21,232 nt of DNA from Alphaproteobacteria bacterium UBA6062 (GCA_002428885.1 DIYE01000171.1:1-21232), one strand, 5' to 3'. Shown: positions 1 through 7,727, counted from the stretch's first letter. Notes: a model not told the origin generated them from the sequence alone. Numbers and translations: made by a program.

Positions 1-1
1 G

Positions 2-223
2 AAAGACAAAGCAACCAAACAGTCTTTCGATGCCAGTCTGGGTCTCGGGGCCAAGGCTGTTGCACTGATGCAGGAAGAAGGCCTGATCAGTCGCGCCGTT
101 GCCGGTGACAATGTGGCTCTTTGCCCGCCTCTGATCATTACAGAAGATGAGATCAATACCATGTTTGACCGGTTTACCAGGGGATTGGACCGGGCACAGG
201 AATTGACACCCGCCAATAGTTGA
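2..223 (+). CDS. Class III aminotransferase, C-terminal fragment
   Basis: This is the last 73 codons of a gene that begins before the window; the frame is open from base 2 to the TGA at 221-223. The translation includes GLISRAVAGDNVALCPPLII followed by EDEINTMFDRFTRGLDRA. This is the usual tail of PLP-dependent class III (omega) aminotransferases: the small domain with a V/I-x-G-D-x-x-x-x-x-P-P-L strand and a closing helix. The catalytic lysine and the PLP-binding part lie outside the window, so substrate cannot be judged. Such enzymes move an amino group from amines or omega-amino acids, often to pyruvate. The gene converges on the SDR gene, with only 13 bases between the two stop codons. 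Confidence 0.8.
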   Translation, partial: KDKATKQSFDASLGLGAKAVALMQEEGLISRAVAGDNVALCPPLIITEDEINTMFDRFTRGLDRAQELTPANS

Positions 224-236
224 CGGGAATCAGAGT

Positions 237-974
237 TTAAACGTGTTGCCCACCATTAATATGGACTTCCGCGCCCGTAACATAGGAAGAAGGTGCATCA
301 CACAGAAAATAGATGGTTGAGGCAACTTCCTCAGGTCTGCCAAGGCGGCGCAGCGGGAGTTCCTTGACCATTTCTTCTGTTCCCGGTGACAGGATGGACG
401 TATCAATTTCACCGGGAGCTATGGCATTGACCCGAACACCATGGGGCCCGAAATCCGCCGCCATTTCGCGGGTCATAGCCGCCAGCGCCGCCTTAGAGGT
501 ACCATAGGCAGAACCTGCGAAAGGGTGAACCCGGCTACCGGCAATGGATGTCACATTGACGATGGCCCCCTGGGCCGCAACCAGTTCCTCAAACAACCCT
601 TGCGCCAACAGAAGCGGCGCAAACAAATTGACGTTATAGACATGGAGCCAGTCGGCATACCCGGAATTAAGCGTACTAAACCGCTCCCCCTCTGGTCCTT
701 TCGGTGAAATGCCGGCATTATTCACCAGTGCATGCAATGGCGCTCCGCTCAGTTTGTCACGAATGGCCGCAATCCCCGCTATCAGGGCATCCTTATCTGC
801 CAGATCAAGCTGAATATGGTTTTCCTCACCGCCTTCCCAGGGGCAGTGTTCGGAAAAAGCCTGCCGGGAAACTGTTAGAACCCGCCATCCGGCGGCACTG
901 AACCGCTTGACCGTTGCGTGACCGATACCACGACTGGCGCCTGTCAAAAGAAGGATTTTCTGAGCATTTGACAT
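237..974 (-). CDS. SDR family oxidoreductase (3-oxoacyl-ACP reductase-like)
   Basis: This is a 245-residue classical short-chain dehydrogenase/reductase, a cytoplasmic NAD(P)-dependent oxidoreductase. It shows the dinucleotide-binding motif TGASRGIG at residues 11-18, the structural NNAG at 85-88, and the catalytic set Ser143, Tyr157 and Lys161 (YGTSK). N114 or N116 in HVYNVN is the likely fourth active-site residue. The C-terminal VTGAEVHINGG is typical of FabG-like members. The frame is open to 1043, but I take the ATG at 974: it puts MSNAQKILLLTGASRG at the N-terminus, the normal distance from the glycine motif, whereas the upstream extension has no family counterpart. Substrate cannot be told from sequence. 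It converges with the aminotransferase fragment and is transcribed away from the PilZ gene. Confidence 0.88.
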   Translation of the reverse strand: MSNAQKILLLTGASRGIGHATVKRFSAAGWRVLTVSRQAFSEHCPWEGGEENHIQLDLADKDALIAGIAAIRDKLSGAPLHALVNNAGISPKGPEGERFSTLNSGYADWLHVYNVNLFAPLLLAQGLFEELVAAQGAIVNVTSIAGSRVHPFAGSAYGTSKAALAAMTREMAADFGPHGVRVNAIAPGEIDTSILSPGTEEMVKELPLRRLGRPEEVASTIYFLCDAPSSYVTGAEVHINGGQHV

Positions 975-1117
975 AGAACCACACAAGCTCCAGGTTAATG
1001 ATTTTTTTAAGAACTCTCGATAGTAGGATATGTGGTATTTCAACCAGCATCGTACAATAACAATTACAATAGCGGTATTCCGGTTTCAGGGAAACGGCTG
1101 ATTGCAGAGTAGAGCAA

Positions 1118-1450
1118 ATGACCGGCAGCAATGATCACGACGAGCGGCGCAGATTTTATAGAAATCACTCTCCCAGGGTGATTCTGATTATCGACGATAT
1201 CCCGTTTCTGGCTAAGAACTGGTCTCCGGACGGTTTTTGCATCTATTGCCCGGACGGTAATTTCTCTCAGAATGATACTTTGTCCGGAGAAATCGATATC
1301 TTTGATTCCCCCGATAAAGGAACTTTCAAAGCTGATATCGTCCGGGTTGGTGAGGACGGTGATATCGCTGCAAAATTTACGGATATCAGCTCCCATTCCT
1401 ATATGACCTTATGTATGACGGTCGCCACACCGGACTCTGAATCAGAATAA
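1118..1450 (+). CDS. Small PilZ-domain protein (probable c-di-GMP receptor)
   Basis: This 110-residue protein is about the size of a single PilZ domain. Both halves of the c-di-GMP-binding signature are visible: an arginine pair R-x-x-x-R (R11 and R15 in ERRRFYR), and the N-x-S-x-x-G motif at N34, S36 and G39 (NWSPDGF). The remainder alternates short beta-strand-like segments (TFKADIVRVGEDGDIAAKF), as expected of the PilZ barrel. PilZ proteins bind c-di-GMP and change motility, exopolysaccharide or transcription through a partner. There is no attached effector domain, so the partner must be another protein. It stands alone: the divergent SDR gene lies upstream and the DUF2946-like gene starts 51 bases downstream. 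The ribosome-binding site is poor (GCAGAGTAGAGCAA before ATG). The assignment rests on motif spacing, not on a profile search. Confidence 0.72.
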   Translation: MTGSNDHDERRRFYRNHSPRVILIIDDIPFLAKNWSPDGFCIYCPDGNFSQNDTLSGEIDIFDSPDKGTFKADIVRVGEDGDIAAKFTDISSHSYMTLCMTVATPDSESE

Positions 1451-1501
1451 TGCGTATTTTCGGGGCTTGTTTTCAGCAGAACATCTGGATAAGACATCCC
1501 T

Positions 1502-1942
1502 ATGCAAATGCAGGATTGTCTTAAATCTGTCTCAGGTATCTTGGTACTGGCGTTTTTAATAAATGCCGTCCTGCCCTTTACCTCGCTCTATGGCATGCCA
1601 ACCACCCAGGCAGCAATAGCACAGGCAGATCAATCTGTTCCCGGCATCGAATATTTGTATGCGGACAGAATTTTGATCTGTACCCCGGAAGGCTATAAAT
1701 GGGTTACTCAAGCAGAGCTTAAAGACGAAAAACTATCTGATCCTTCCGCGTTCCTCAATCACTGCCCTCTATGTTCCCTGTCATCCGGCCCGCTGGCCCT
1801 GACTGTCCTGCTGCTGGTTGCCTCCCTTGATTACGAACCGCAAAGAGAACATTTCTCCTTTCCGATCGCAGCAGACGAAACGCCCCGCGATCCTCTTTAT
1901 GCCTGCGGTTCCTATACACGCGCACCACCTCACAGCATCTGA
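1502..1942 (+). CDS. DUF2946-like small membrane/periplasmic protein with CPLC motif
   Basis: This is a 146-residue protein with a hydrophobic N-terminal segment at about residues 11-30 (signal peptide or anchor) and a second hydrophobic stretch at 97-109. The core has a cysteine at residue 60 (ILICTPEG), the motif HCPLC at 87-91, and a C-terminal Arg-Ala-Pro-Pro. A CPLC pair after an upstream C-T/S-x-x-G, ending in R-x-P-P, is what I associate with DUF2946 proteins. These are uncharacterised and often found beside TonB-dependent receptors or copper genes. The close-set cysteines and histidine suggest metal or redox chemistry, but this is inference. The gene is followed 80 bases later by the TonB receptor in the same direction. 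A second in-frame ATG two codons in (1508) is an alternative start. Confidence 0.62.
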   Translation: MQMQDCLKSVSGILVLAFLINAVLPFTSLYGMPTTQAAIAQADQSVPGIEYLYADRILICTPEGYKWVTQAELKDEKLSDPSAFLNHCPLCSLSSGPLALTVLLLVASLDYEPQREHFSFPIAADETPRDPLYACGSYTRAPPHSI

Positions 1943-1959
1943 TTTTCAAACTCAAAATC
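1941..1959 (+). repeat. Inverted repeat (6-bp stem) at the end of the DUF2946-like gene
   Basis: GATTTT (1941-1946) and AAAATC (1954-1959) are perfect complements around a 7-base loop. The first arm covers the last bases of the DUF2946-like stop codon. It is A/T-rich and so weak by itself, but it lies directly before a second, stronger inverted repeat in the same short gap. Confidence 0.4.
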
Positions 1960-1963
1960 AATT

Positions 1964-2002
1964 GTGCTGAAGAACCTGTCACAGGAAAGACAGGAACAGC
2001 AC
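1964..2002 (+). promoter_or_regulatory. Bipartite hairpin in the leader of the TonB receptor gene
   Basis: GTGCTG (1964-1969) pairs with CAGCAC (1997-2002). Nested inside it, CCTGTC (1975-1980) pairs with GACAGG (1989-1994) around an 8-base loop. Together this makes 12 perfect base pairs interrupted by an asymmetric internal loop (AAGAA opposite AA). The structure ends 20 bases before the receptor ATG and just before its ribosome-binding site (GTGAGG at 2013-2018). No U-run follows, so it is not a standard terminator. It could be an intercistronic mRNA stabiliser, a translational control element, or a palindromic operator. There is no cobalamin-riboswitch B12 box and the gap is too short for one. 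Confidence 0.5.
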
Positions 2003-2022
2003 CGCTATTCTAGTGAGGCATT

Positions 2023-4089
2023 ATGTCAAAGAAATATTTGCTGCTGGGAACCCTCCTGGCAAGCCCTGCTGTGGGTCTGTCCTACGCTGAAGAGAAACCA
2101 TCTGTCACGATTGAACCTATCGAAGTTACGGCTCCCAAAGAGCAAACCGGTTTCAGCCTGACAGTTCCAGATAACGAAACCGCAAAGGAAGAGATTGAGC
2201 GGACCCCCGGCGGTGTCAGCCTGGTCACCGGAGAAGAAATCCAAAACAAGTTTGTTGGGAGTTATGAAGACAGCCTGTCCTTCGTGCCGGGTGTCTATGC
2301 CCGGAAACGTTTTGGCGAAGAGGTTCGTCTGGCAATCCGCGGCTCTGGCCTTTCAAGGGGGTTTCATATGCGGGGCCTCAATCTCCTGCAGGACGGCATC
2401 CCCTTCAACCGAGTTGACGGCGCGGGCGACTTTCAGGAACTGGATAACTTCACCACACAAAGGCTGGAAGTCCATAAAGGCGGCAATGCCCTGAAATACG
2501 GCGGAACAACTCTCGGCGGTTCTATCAATACGATTTCCAAAACCGGAAAAAGCGATCCCGGATACAGAATGACGGTTGAAGGCGGCTCCTATGAAACATA
2601 CCGCATGAATGTGCAGGGCGGCATGATCCTCTCGGACACGGATCTGTTTGTCAGTCTGACCGGCATGAAAAGCGCGGGCTTCAGGGAGCATGATGACCAG
2701 AAGAACGTCAAATTCAACGCCAATATCGGAACCCGGATCGGCTCCAGCGCGGAAACACGCTTCTATATCACAGCCAACGATATCGATCAGGAATTACCCG
2801 ACAGCGTCAGCCGTTCCGTTGCCCTCAATGATCCGGAAACCGCCAATGCCTCCTCCATATCCTCGGACTGGAAGCGGGATATACGATCCTTCCGTTTGTC
2901 CAATAAAACCAGCTTTGAGATTGGAGATGACGAGCAGATCGATATAGGCGGCTTTATCAATGTGAAGGATCTGTTCCATCCAATTACCCCTTTTGTCGGC
3001 GTCATCGATCAGCAAAGCCGAGATGGCGGTCTGTTCGCTGAATTTTCAGGTCTGACCAGTCTTCAGGGTCATGACAATCGGTTCCGCATCGGACTGATCG
3101 GACAATACGGCTTTACGGATGCCAGGGTCTTTCAGAATATCAGCGGATCAAAAGGTGCCCTGACAGCAGATGCGGATCAGGAAGCGAGCAGCATCGCCCT
3201 CTATGGTGAAAATCAGTTTTCCCTTACCCCCGAGCTGGCCCTTGTTACCGGGGCGCAACTGGTCTGGTCCAAGCGTAAAGTGACGGACAAGATGACGCCG
3301 TCAGAAAGCGACAGCAAAACCTACACCGCTTTCAATCCGAAAATCGGCCTCCTGTATGAACCGGTTCAGGATATCCAGCTCTTCGCCAATATCAGCAGAA
3401 GTGATGAGACACCGACTTTCTCGGAACTGACGCAGAGCGGGACATCCGGCTTCACGCCGGTGGATTCCCAGAAAGCCTGGACGGTTGAAGTAGGCTCACG
3501 CGGCACTTATGGCCGGGCAAACTGGGATCTGAGCCTGTATCGGTCATGGATCAGAGATGAAATGCTTCAATTCACCACAGGCCCCGGCATTCCGGCGAGT
3601 ACATTTAATGCGGATAAAACCGTTCACCAAGGGGTAGAGCTGGGTTTTGGTTTTCTTTTGGCAAATGGTCTGTTTAGTGAAGAAGATCGTCTTAGCTGGA
3701 AAAACAGTTACACCTTCGCTGACTTCTTCTTTGACGGAGATGCGCAATATGGCGACAACGATATCCCCGGTCAGGCACGGCATTTCTATCAGTCCGAATT
3801 GCGGTATGAGCATCAGGCCGGGTGGTTTATCGCACCGAATATTGAAGTATCCAGCGCCGCCGATGTGGATTTCGAAAACACACTGACCGCCCCCGGTTAT
3901 GCCTTGCTTAACCTGTCTGCAGGCTACCGGATAAATGAGCATATTAATCTCTATCTGGATGCCAGGAACCTGCTGGACCGGAAGTACATCTCCACTTTCA
4001 GCACAATCGTCAACACCGCCGGCAATACAGCCGTTTTCTATCCCGGAGAAGGCTTGAGAGCCTTTGCCGGTATGCGCGTGACTTTCTGA
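2023..4089 (+). CDS. TonB-dependent outer-membrane receptor (FecA-like)
   Basis: This 688-residue protein has the normal length for a TonB-dependent transporter. Residues 1-22 form a signal peptide (MSKKYLLLGT, hydrophobic core, cleavage near SYA-EE). A TonB-box-like IEPIEVTAP lies at 30-38. The plug domain, about 55-175, has VSLVTGEEI, LSFVPGV, IRGSG, GIPFN and the closing GGNALKYGGTTLGGSINT. The rest is a 22-strand beta-barrel, with LYLDARNLLDRKYI near the end and a terminal phenylalanine (RVTF), the usual outer-membrane sorting signal. These receptors import ferric siderophores, citrate or other metal chelates. The ligand is not deducible here. The ATG at 2023 has a GTGAGG ribosome-binding site 4 bases upstream. 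The DUF2946-like and PepSY neighbours make metal acquisition the likely role. Confidence 0.93.
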   Translation: MSKKYLLLGTLLASPAVGLSYAEEKPSVTIEPIEVTAPKEQTGFSLTVPDNETAKEEIERTPGGVSLVTGEEIQNKFVGSYEDSLSFVPGVYARKRFGEEVRLAIRGSGLSRGFHMRGLNLLQDGIPFNRVDGAGDFQELDNFTTQRLEVHKGGNALKYGGTTLGGSINTISKTGKSDPGYRMTVEGGSYETYRMNVQGGMILSDTDLFVSLTGMKSAGFREHDDQKNVKFNANIGTRIGSSAETRFYITANDIDQELPDSVSRSVALNDPETANASSISSDWKRDIRSFRLSNKTSFEIGDDEQIDIGGFINVKDLFHPITPFVGVIDQQSRDGGLFAEFSGLTSLQGHDNRFRIGLIGQYGFTDARVFQNISGSKGALTADADQEASSIALYGENQFSLTPELALVTGAQLVWSKRKVTDKMTPSESDSKTYTAFNPKIGLLYEPVQDIQLFANISRSDETPTFSELTQSGTSGFTPVDSQKAWTVEVGSRGTYGRANWDLSLYRSWIRDEMLQFTTGPGIPASTFNADKTVHQGVELGFGFLLANGLFSEEDRLSWKNSYTFADFFFDGDAQYGDNDIPGQARHFYQSELRYEHQAGWFIAPNIEVSSAADVDFENTLTAPGYALLNLSAGYRINEHINLYLDARNLLDRKYISTFSTIVNTAGNTAVFYPGEGLRAFAGMRVTF

Positions 4090-4099
4090 TCATCTGTTC

Positions 4100-4127
4100 G
4101 GCGGGGCGACGACTACTCTGCCCCGCC
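4100..4127 (+). repeat. GC-rich perfect hairpin between receptor and PepSY genes
   Basis: GGCGGGGC (4100-4107) and GCCCCGCC (4120-4127) form an 8-bp all-G/C stem with a 12-base loop, starting 10 bases after the receptor stop codon. No run of T follows, and the PepSY ribosome-binding site (GGAG at 4132-4135) sits right behind the stem. This looks more like an intercistronic stability or attenuation element than a terminator: it would protect the upstream mRNA from 3' exonucleases and may lower expression of the distal gene. Confidence 0.6.
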
Positions 4128-4142
4128 GCCTGGAGACTTTAG

Positions 4143-5636
4143 ATGCCAAACTTCAAAAATACGCTCGCGCGGCACGGCTTTAAATGGCACAGGCTTCTGG
4201 CCTGGACCGGCGTCGTCGCCCTGTTCATCTTTGCAGGCTCTGCCCTGTTACATCCGTTGATGGTCTGGACCGGCCCGAGAGCCGTCAGTTTCTTCCCGCC
4301 CCAGACCAATTTGGATACGAACGCTTTTGAGAAGATTCAATCAATCGTTCGCATTCATCAGCTTCAAAATGCCTTGATTGCCAAAATCGTCCCTGGAGAA
4401 CAGGGGCCTCTTTTTCAAGTGACCGAAAACCATAACAAACCCCGCACATATTATAGCCTCAAAACCGGCGAGAAGCTGGATCATCACGACCGGAAACAGG
4501 CGATCTGGCTGGCGCGATACTATACAGGTTTCAAGACCGAAAAAGTGATCGATATCCAGTTACAGACGGAGTTTAGTGCCGCCTATCCTTGGGTGAACCG
4601 CCTCCTTCCGGTTTACAGAATTTCCTTTGATACACCGGATAACAGGATTGCCTATATCTATACGGAACTGGGTGCTCTCGCCGGTCATACGAATGACTGG
4701 AAAACCTCCCTGCAAGCTCTGTTCGGCCTGCTCCATACCGCTAACTGGCTGGATAAGGCAGAGCCTGTTCGCCTTGGCGTGATGCTTGTTCTGCTAATCA
4801 GCCTAACCATTGTCTCCGTTAGCGGGATCATTCTGGTACTGACGGTCAAAAGACGTAAAGTCCGGGAGAAAAAAAGGAAGCTCCACAATTTTCTGTCCTA
4901 TGGGATATGGCTGCCTCTTCTCGCCCTGCTGGGCAGCGGCGTTTATCACCTGGTTTACTCATCGACCGCAGAGAGCAATCACGGGATTGCGTTAGGGCAA
5001 GCCTTTTCCCTTAAACAACTGGCGAAGGTACAAAATCCTGTATTTTCCGAAGAGGCGGCAGCCGTCAATGAAATGAGCTTTATCCCCTCGGCCGACGGAG
5101 ACCTTCTTGTGAGGGTGAGCCTTCCCGCCGGCAAAGAAGGAGAAAGCCTGTCAGAAATTAAACGCTTTGCCGGCACGTCCCATGAGAAGAGTGCTTTTTA
5201 TATTGATACCCAGACAGGCAGGCATTCCGAATTTACAGATCGGAAATTCGCTGAAGATCTGGCGAGAGCACATTTCTCTATCTACCCTGAAACAGTATTG
5301 ACGAGCCGAAAAGTAACCCATTTCGGTATGGGGTATGATTTCCGGAACAAACGTCTGCCGGTATGGGAAGTGACACTCCCGCCTGATATTGGAGGTGTCG
5401 CCTTCATGGATCCGGTCACCGGCGTTCTTGTGGACAGAAACTCAGCGGCTGACGCTGCGGAGATCTTCTCTTTTTCCATGTTCCACAAATGGAATTTCCT
5501 GATGCCCCTGACCGGGATGCTTGCCCGGGACCTGATTGTCGTCCTGACATTACTGACCATCCTGGTCACCGGTGTAACCGGATTGCTTATGCTCGTGAGA
5601 AAAAACAAGGCAAGAAAAACGGCGAAGGCCTTTTAA
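4143..5636 (+). CDS. PepSY-associated membrane protein (putative metal-chelate reductase)
   Basis: This is a 497-residue inner-membrane protein with four predicted helices at about residues 18-40, 211-235, 249-271 and 463-485. Helices 1-2 and 3-4 are separated by large, probably periplasmic, domains. This is the layout of PepSY_TM proteins that accompany siderophore receptors. Histidines lie in or beside the helices (H16, H37, H198, H248, H269, H448) and are candidate haem or metal ligands. PepSY-like segments include YYSLKTGE (103-110) and FYIDTQTGRH (352-361). Relatives are thought to reduce ferric siderophores in the periplasm or inner membrane; here that is inference. The ATG has a GGAG site 7 bases upstream. 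It is the last gene of the uptake cassette and converges with the sensor kinase across 17 bases. Confidence 0.82.
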   Translation: MPNFKNTLARHGFKWHRLLAWTGVVALFIFAGSALLHPLMVWTGPRAVSFFPPQTNLDTNAFEKIQSIVRIHQLQNALIAKIVPGEQGPLFQVTENHNKPRTYYSLKTGEKLDHHDRKQAIWLARYYTGFKTEKVIDIQLQTEFSAAYPWVNRLLPVYRISFDTPDNRIAYIYTELGALAGHTNDWKTSLQALFGLLHTANWLDKAEPVRLGVMLVLLISLTIVSVSGIILVLTVKRRKVREKKRKLHNFLSYGIWLPLLALLGSGVYHLVYSSTAESNHGIALGQAFSLKQLAKVQNPVFSEEAAAVNEMSFIPSADGDLLVRVSLPAGKEGESLSEIKRFAGTSHEKSAFYIDTQTGRHSEFTDRKFAEDLARAHFSIYPETVLTSRKVTHFGMGYDFRNKRLPVWEVTLPPDIGGVAFMDPVTGVLVDRNSAADAAEIFSFSMFHKWNFLMPLTGMLARDLIVVLTLLTILVTGVTGLLMLVRKNKARKTAKAF

Positions 5637-5653
5637 AATCAACGGCCTGCAGT

Positions 5654-7699
5654 CTAGGCAGCCCTCTTACAGGGAATGTTGAGGCTGCAGGTTGTTCCCT
5701 CACCCAAAGCGCTTTTGATATCAAAACGCCCGCCATGCAGTTCCACAAGCGAGGAAACCAGCGGCAGTCCGAGGCCCGTTCCGGGATATTTCCGGTTAAA
5801 GGCATTTTCAATCTGCCCAAACGGTTGCAGGGCAACGCTGATAGATTTTTCCTCCATACCAATGCCGGTATCCTGGACGGTCACACGCACATCGCCATCC
5901 CCGGTCAGATCGGTAAAGACCGTCACCGTTCCGCCTTTCGGCGTAAATTTAATTGCATTTGACAACAGGTTCAGAAGGATCTGGCGAAGAGCATTTTCAT
6001 CTGCCCGAACCAGCCCGATTTCGGCTCCTTCCTGAAGGATTAGGGAAACACCGGTTTCATCCGCCTGGTTACGGCAGTAATTCATGGAATTCCGGATCAG
6101 TTCTGATAAATGAACATCACTTTCCTGCAGTTCGAATTTCCCGGCTTCAACTTTTGACAGGTCCAGCAGATTATTGATCAAGTGCAAAAGATGAGAACCG
6201 CTGTCGTGGATATGTTTGACATATTCTTCATATCGCTCATTCCCCAGTGCGCCGAAAACCTCATTGCTAATCATTTCGGCAAAACCGATGATGGCATTGA
6301 GAGGTGTCCGTAATTCATGACTGACATTAGCCAGGAAGTTGGTTTTACTCACGCTGGCGGCTTCGGCTTTTTCCTTAGCCTGATAGAGCTGGACTTCCCA
6401 TTCCTTCTGCCGGGTGATATCGGTAAATGTCAGCACATAGCCGCCGTCTTCCATGTAATTCCCGGCGACATTAATCATGGTGCCGTTTTGACAGCGATGA
6501 AGATATTCATAATTTTCAGACAGATCCGTCCATGGACATTTACCCTGCATCCGATCTGCCACATCACCGCGCGTGTAGAATGTCCGATAAATCTCCGCGA
6601 TATTCCGGCCAATGGAAATCTCTTCTTCTGACAGACCGGTCAGGGCCAGGAGTTTCTGGTTAAAATGGACGATCTCCCGGTTTGGATTTAAGAGCACAAT
6701 CCCTTCATTCATATTCTCGAAAGTCTTCCGAAGACTGCCGAAGGTTTTAGCCGATTGTTCCTGAGCATAGAGTGCCCGAATAGTTTCACGGGAATAAGAG
6801 GCAAGAATGAGGACAATATCTCTGTCCTCTTTGGTAAAATCATCTCCCAGCTTACCGTGAAGAGAAAAAATACCGATAGGCTCTCCATCCTTGCGAACCA
6901 ACGGGTAAACCAGGAGATTACTGGCTTCATATCCGGCCCAGCCATTGGATTTCATCTGGCGGATCTCATCCTCACTGGTCAGCAGAATAGGCTCTCCGGT
7001 CCGGTAAACCTGCTCGAAGATACTGCCCTCTTCCAGAGGAAGTGGCAGGAGCTCGGGTGCATGACCGGGATCCAGCGAATGGACCTGCTTTAAATGATCA
7101 TCTTCCGCAAGATATAAACTACCGCCTGTCGCCCCCAGAACGCCGCCCAGTGTTTCCAGCAACCCTTCACACACCTCCTGCAAGGAAGTACAGGTTGCAA
7201 GACGCCCGGCAGCTCGCACCAATTCCCGTACCTTCAAATGCAGCGATTTAAGCTGACGTCGTTCCTGACGTCCTGAAACAAGAGGAGTATGGCCGGGCAA
7301 ACTCAGCAGGTTGTCCATACAAGCCTGTTCGATCAGTGCCTTCAGATCCTTGTTGTCGCCGCGATGAGCAACATAATCATCAGCACCGCCTTTCATGGCG
7401 GAAACAGCCCTTTCTGGCGTCGCGGCTTTATCGATAATCAGAACCTTAACCGGTGGCTCCTGACTGTTCAGGGCCTTCAAAGCTCTTAAAGAATGCTGAA
7501 AGCCAAATTTTCCGACATAGAAAACCAGGATATCCGCGAGGGTAGCAGCGTTTAACAAATGATCCTGATCAATCAGGGATGTTGTGGAAAAACAGATGGC
7601 CGGATCTGTCAGGGAAGCGTGCAAATAATGCGCGACGTCCGGCTCGTCTGAGAGCAGAAGCAACGAAACGCAGGCATTATTCTTCTCTGATAACTCCAT
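5654..7699 (-). CDS. Sensor histidine kinase with degenerate receiver, GAF and PAS domains
   Basis: This is a 681-residue soluble kinase; no membrane helix is visible. Domains in order: receiver-like (about 10-130), GAF (about 165-310), PAS (about 322-430, ending FTDITRQKEWE), HisKA (about 451-520) and HATPase (about 565-678). The phospho-accepting residue is His461 in FLANVSHELRTPLNAIIGFA. The ATP site has the N-box NLLSNAIKF (577-585), G1 DTGIGM (610-615) and G2 GTGLGL (640-645). The HisKA text (YEEYVKHIHDSGSHLL, LLDLSKVEAGK) resembles the alphaproteobacterial PleC/DivJ group. The receiver keeps GADDY at 105-109, but alignment by spacing puts Tyr61 at the phosphorylated Asp, Asp90 at the Thr/Ser, and His112 at the Lys, so it should not be phosphorylated. 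An AGGA site lies 5 bases before the ATG. No response-regulator gene is adjacent. Confidence 0.93.
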   Translation of the reverse strand: MELSEKNNACVSLLLLSDEPDVAHYLHASLTDPAICFSTTSLIDQDHLLNAATLADILVFYVGKFGFQHSLRALKALNSQEPPVKVLIIDKAATPERAVSAMKGGADDYVAHRGDNKDLKALIEQACMDNLLSLPGHTPLVSGRQERRQLKSLHLKVRELVRAAGRLATCTSLQEVCEGLLETLGGVLGATGGSLYLAEDDHLKQVHSLDPGHAPELLPLPLEEGSIFEQVYRTGEPILLTSEDEIRQMKSNGWAGYEASNLLVYPLVRKDGEPIGIFSLHGKLGDDFTKEDRDIVLILASYSRETIRALYAQEQSAKTFGSLRKTFENMNEGIVLLNPNREIVHFNQKLLALTGLSEEEISIGRNIAEIYRTFYTRGDVADRMQGKCPWTDLSENYEYLHRCQNGTMINVAGNYMEDGGYVLTFTDITRQKEWEVQLYQAKEKAEAASVSKTNFLANVSHELRTPLNAIIGFAEMISNEVFGALGNERYEEYVKHIHDSGSHLLHLINNLLDLSKVEAGKFELQESDVHLSELIRNSMNYCRNQADETGVSLILQEGAEIGLVRADENALRQILLNLLSNAIKFTPKGGTVTVFTDLTGDGDVRVTVQDTGIGMEEKSISVALQPFGQIENAFNRKYPGTGLGLPLVSSLVELHGGRFDIKSALGEGTTCSLNIPCKRAA

Positions 7700-7712
7700 A
7701 CTGATCCTAATT

Positions 7713-7727
7713 CAGGCTTTTAGCCTG
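7713..7727 (-). promoter_or_regulatory. Short palindrome just upstream of the kinase ribosome-binding site
   Basis: CAGGCT (7713-7718) and AGCCTG (7722-7727) are perfectly complementary around a 3-base loop. The element lies 5 bases upstream of the kinase's AGGA ribosome-binding site (TCCT at 7705-7708 on the plus strand). It could be a 5' leader hairpin affecting translation or an operator half-site pair; nothing distinguishes the two. Confidence 0.4.

Noticed and set aside
995..1010. CtrA box between the SDR and PilZ genes
   Set aside because: The TTAA pair is separated by 8 bases rather than 7 and lies in a T-run, so the match is likely chance.
1943..2022. Cobalamin riboswitch before the TonB receptor
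   Set aside because: The gap is only 80 bases and has no B12-box-like sequence; only simple inverted repeats are present.
5646..5691. CCTGCAG...CTGCAGG inverted repeat as a bidirectional terminator between PepSY and kinase genes
   Set aside because: The loop is over 30 bases, most of it lies inside the kinase coding end, and no T-run follows on either strand.
5489..5962. 157-codon plus-strand frame across the PepSY and kinase ends
   Set aside because: It covers the ends of two well-supported genes in other frames and has no recognisable domain.
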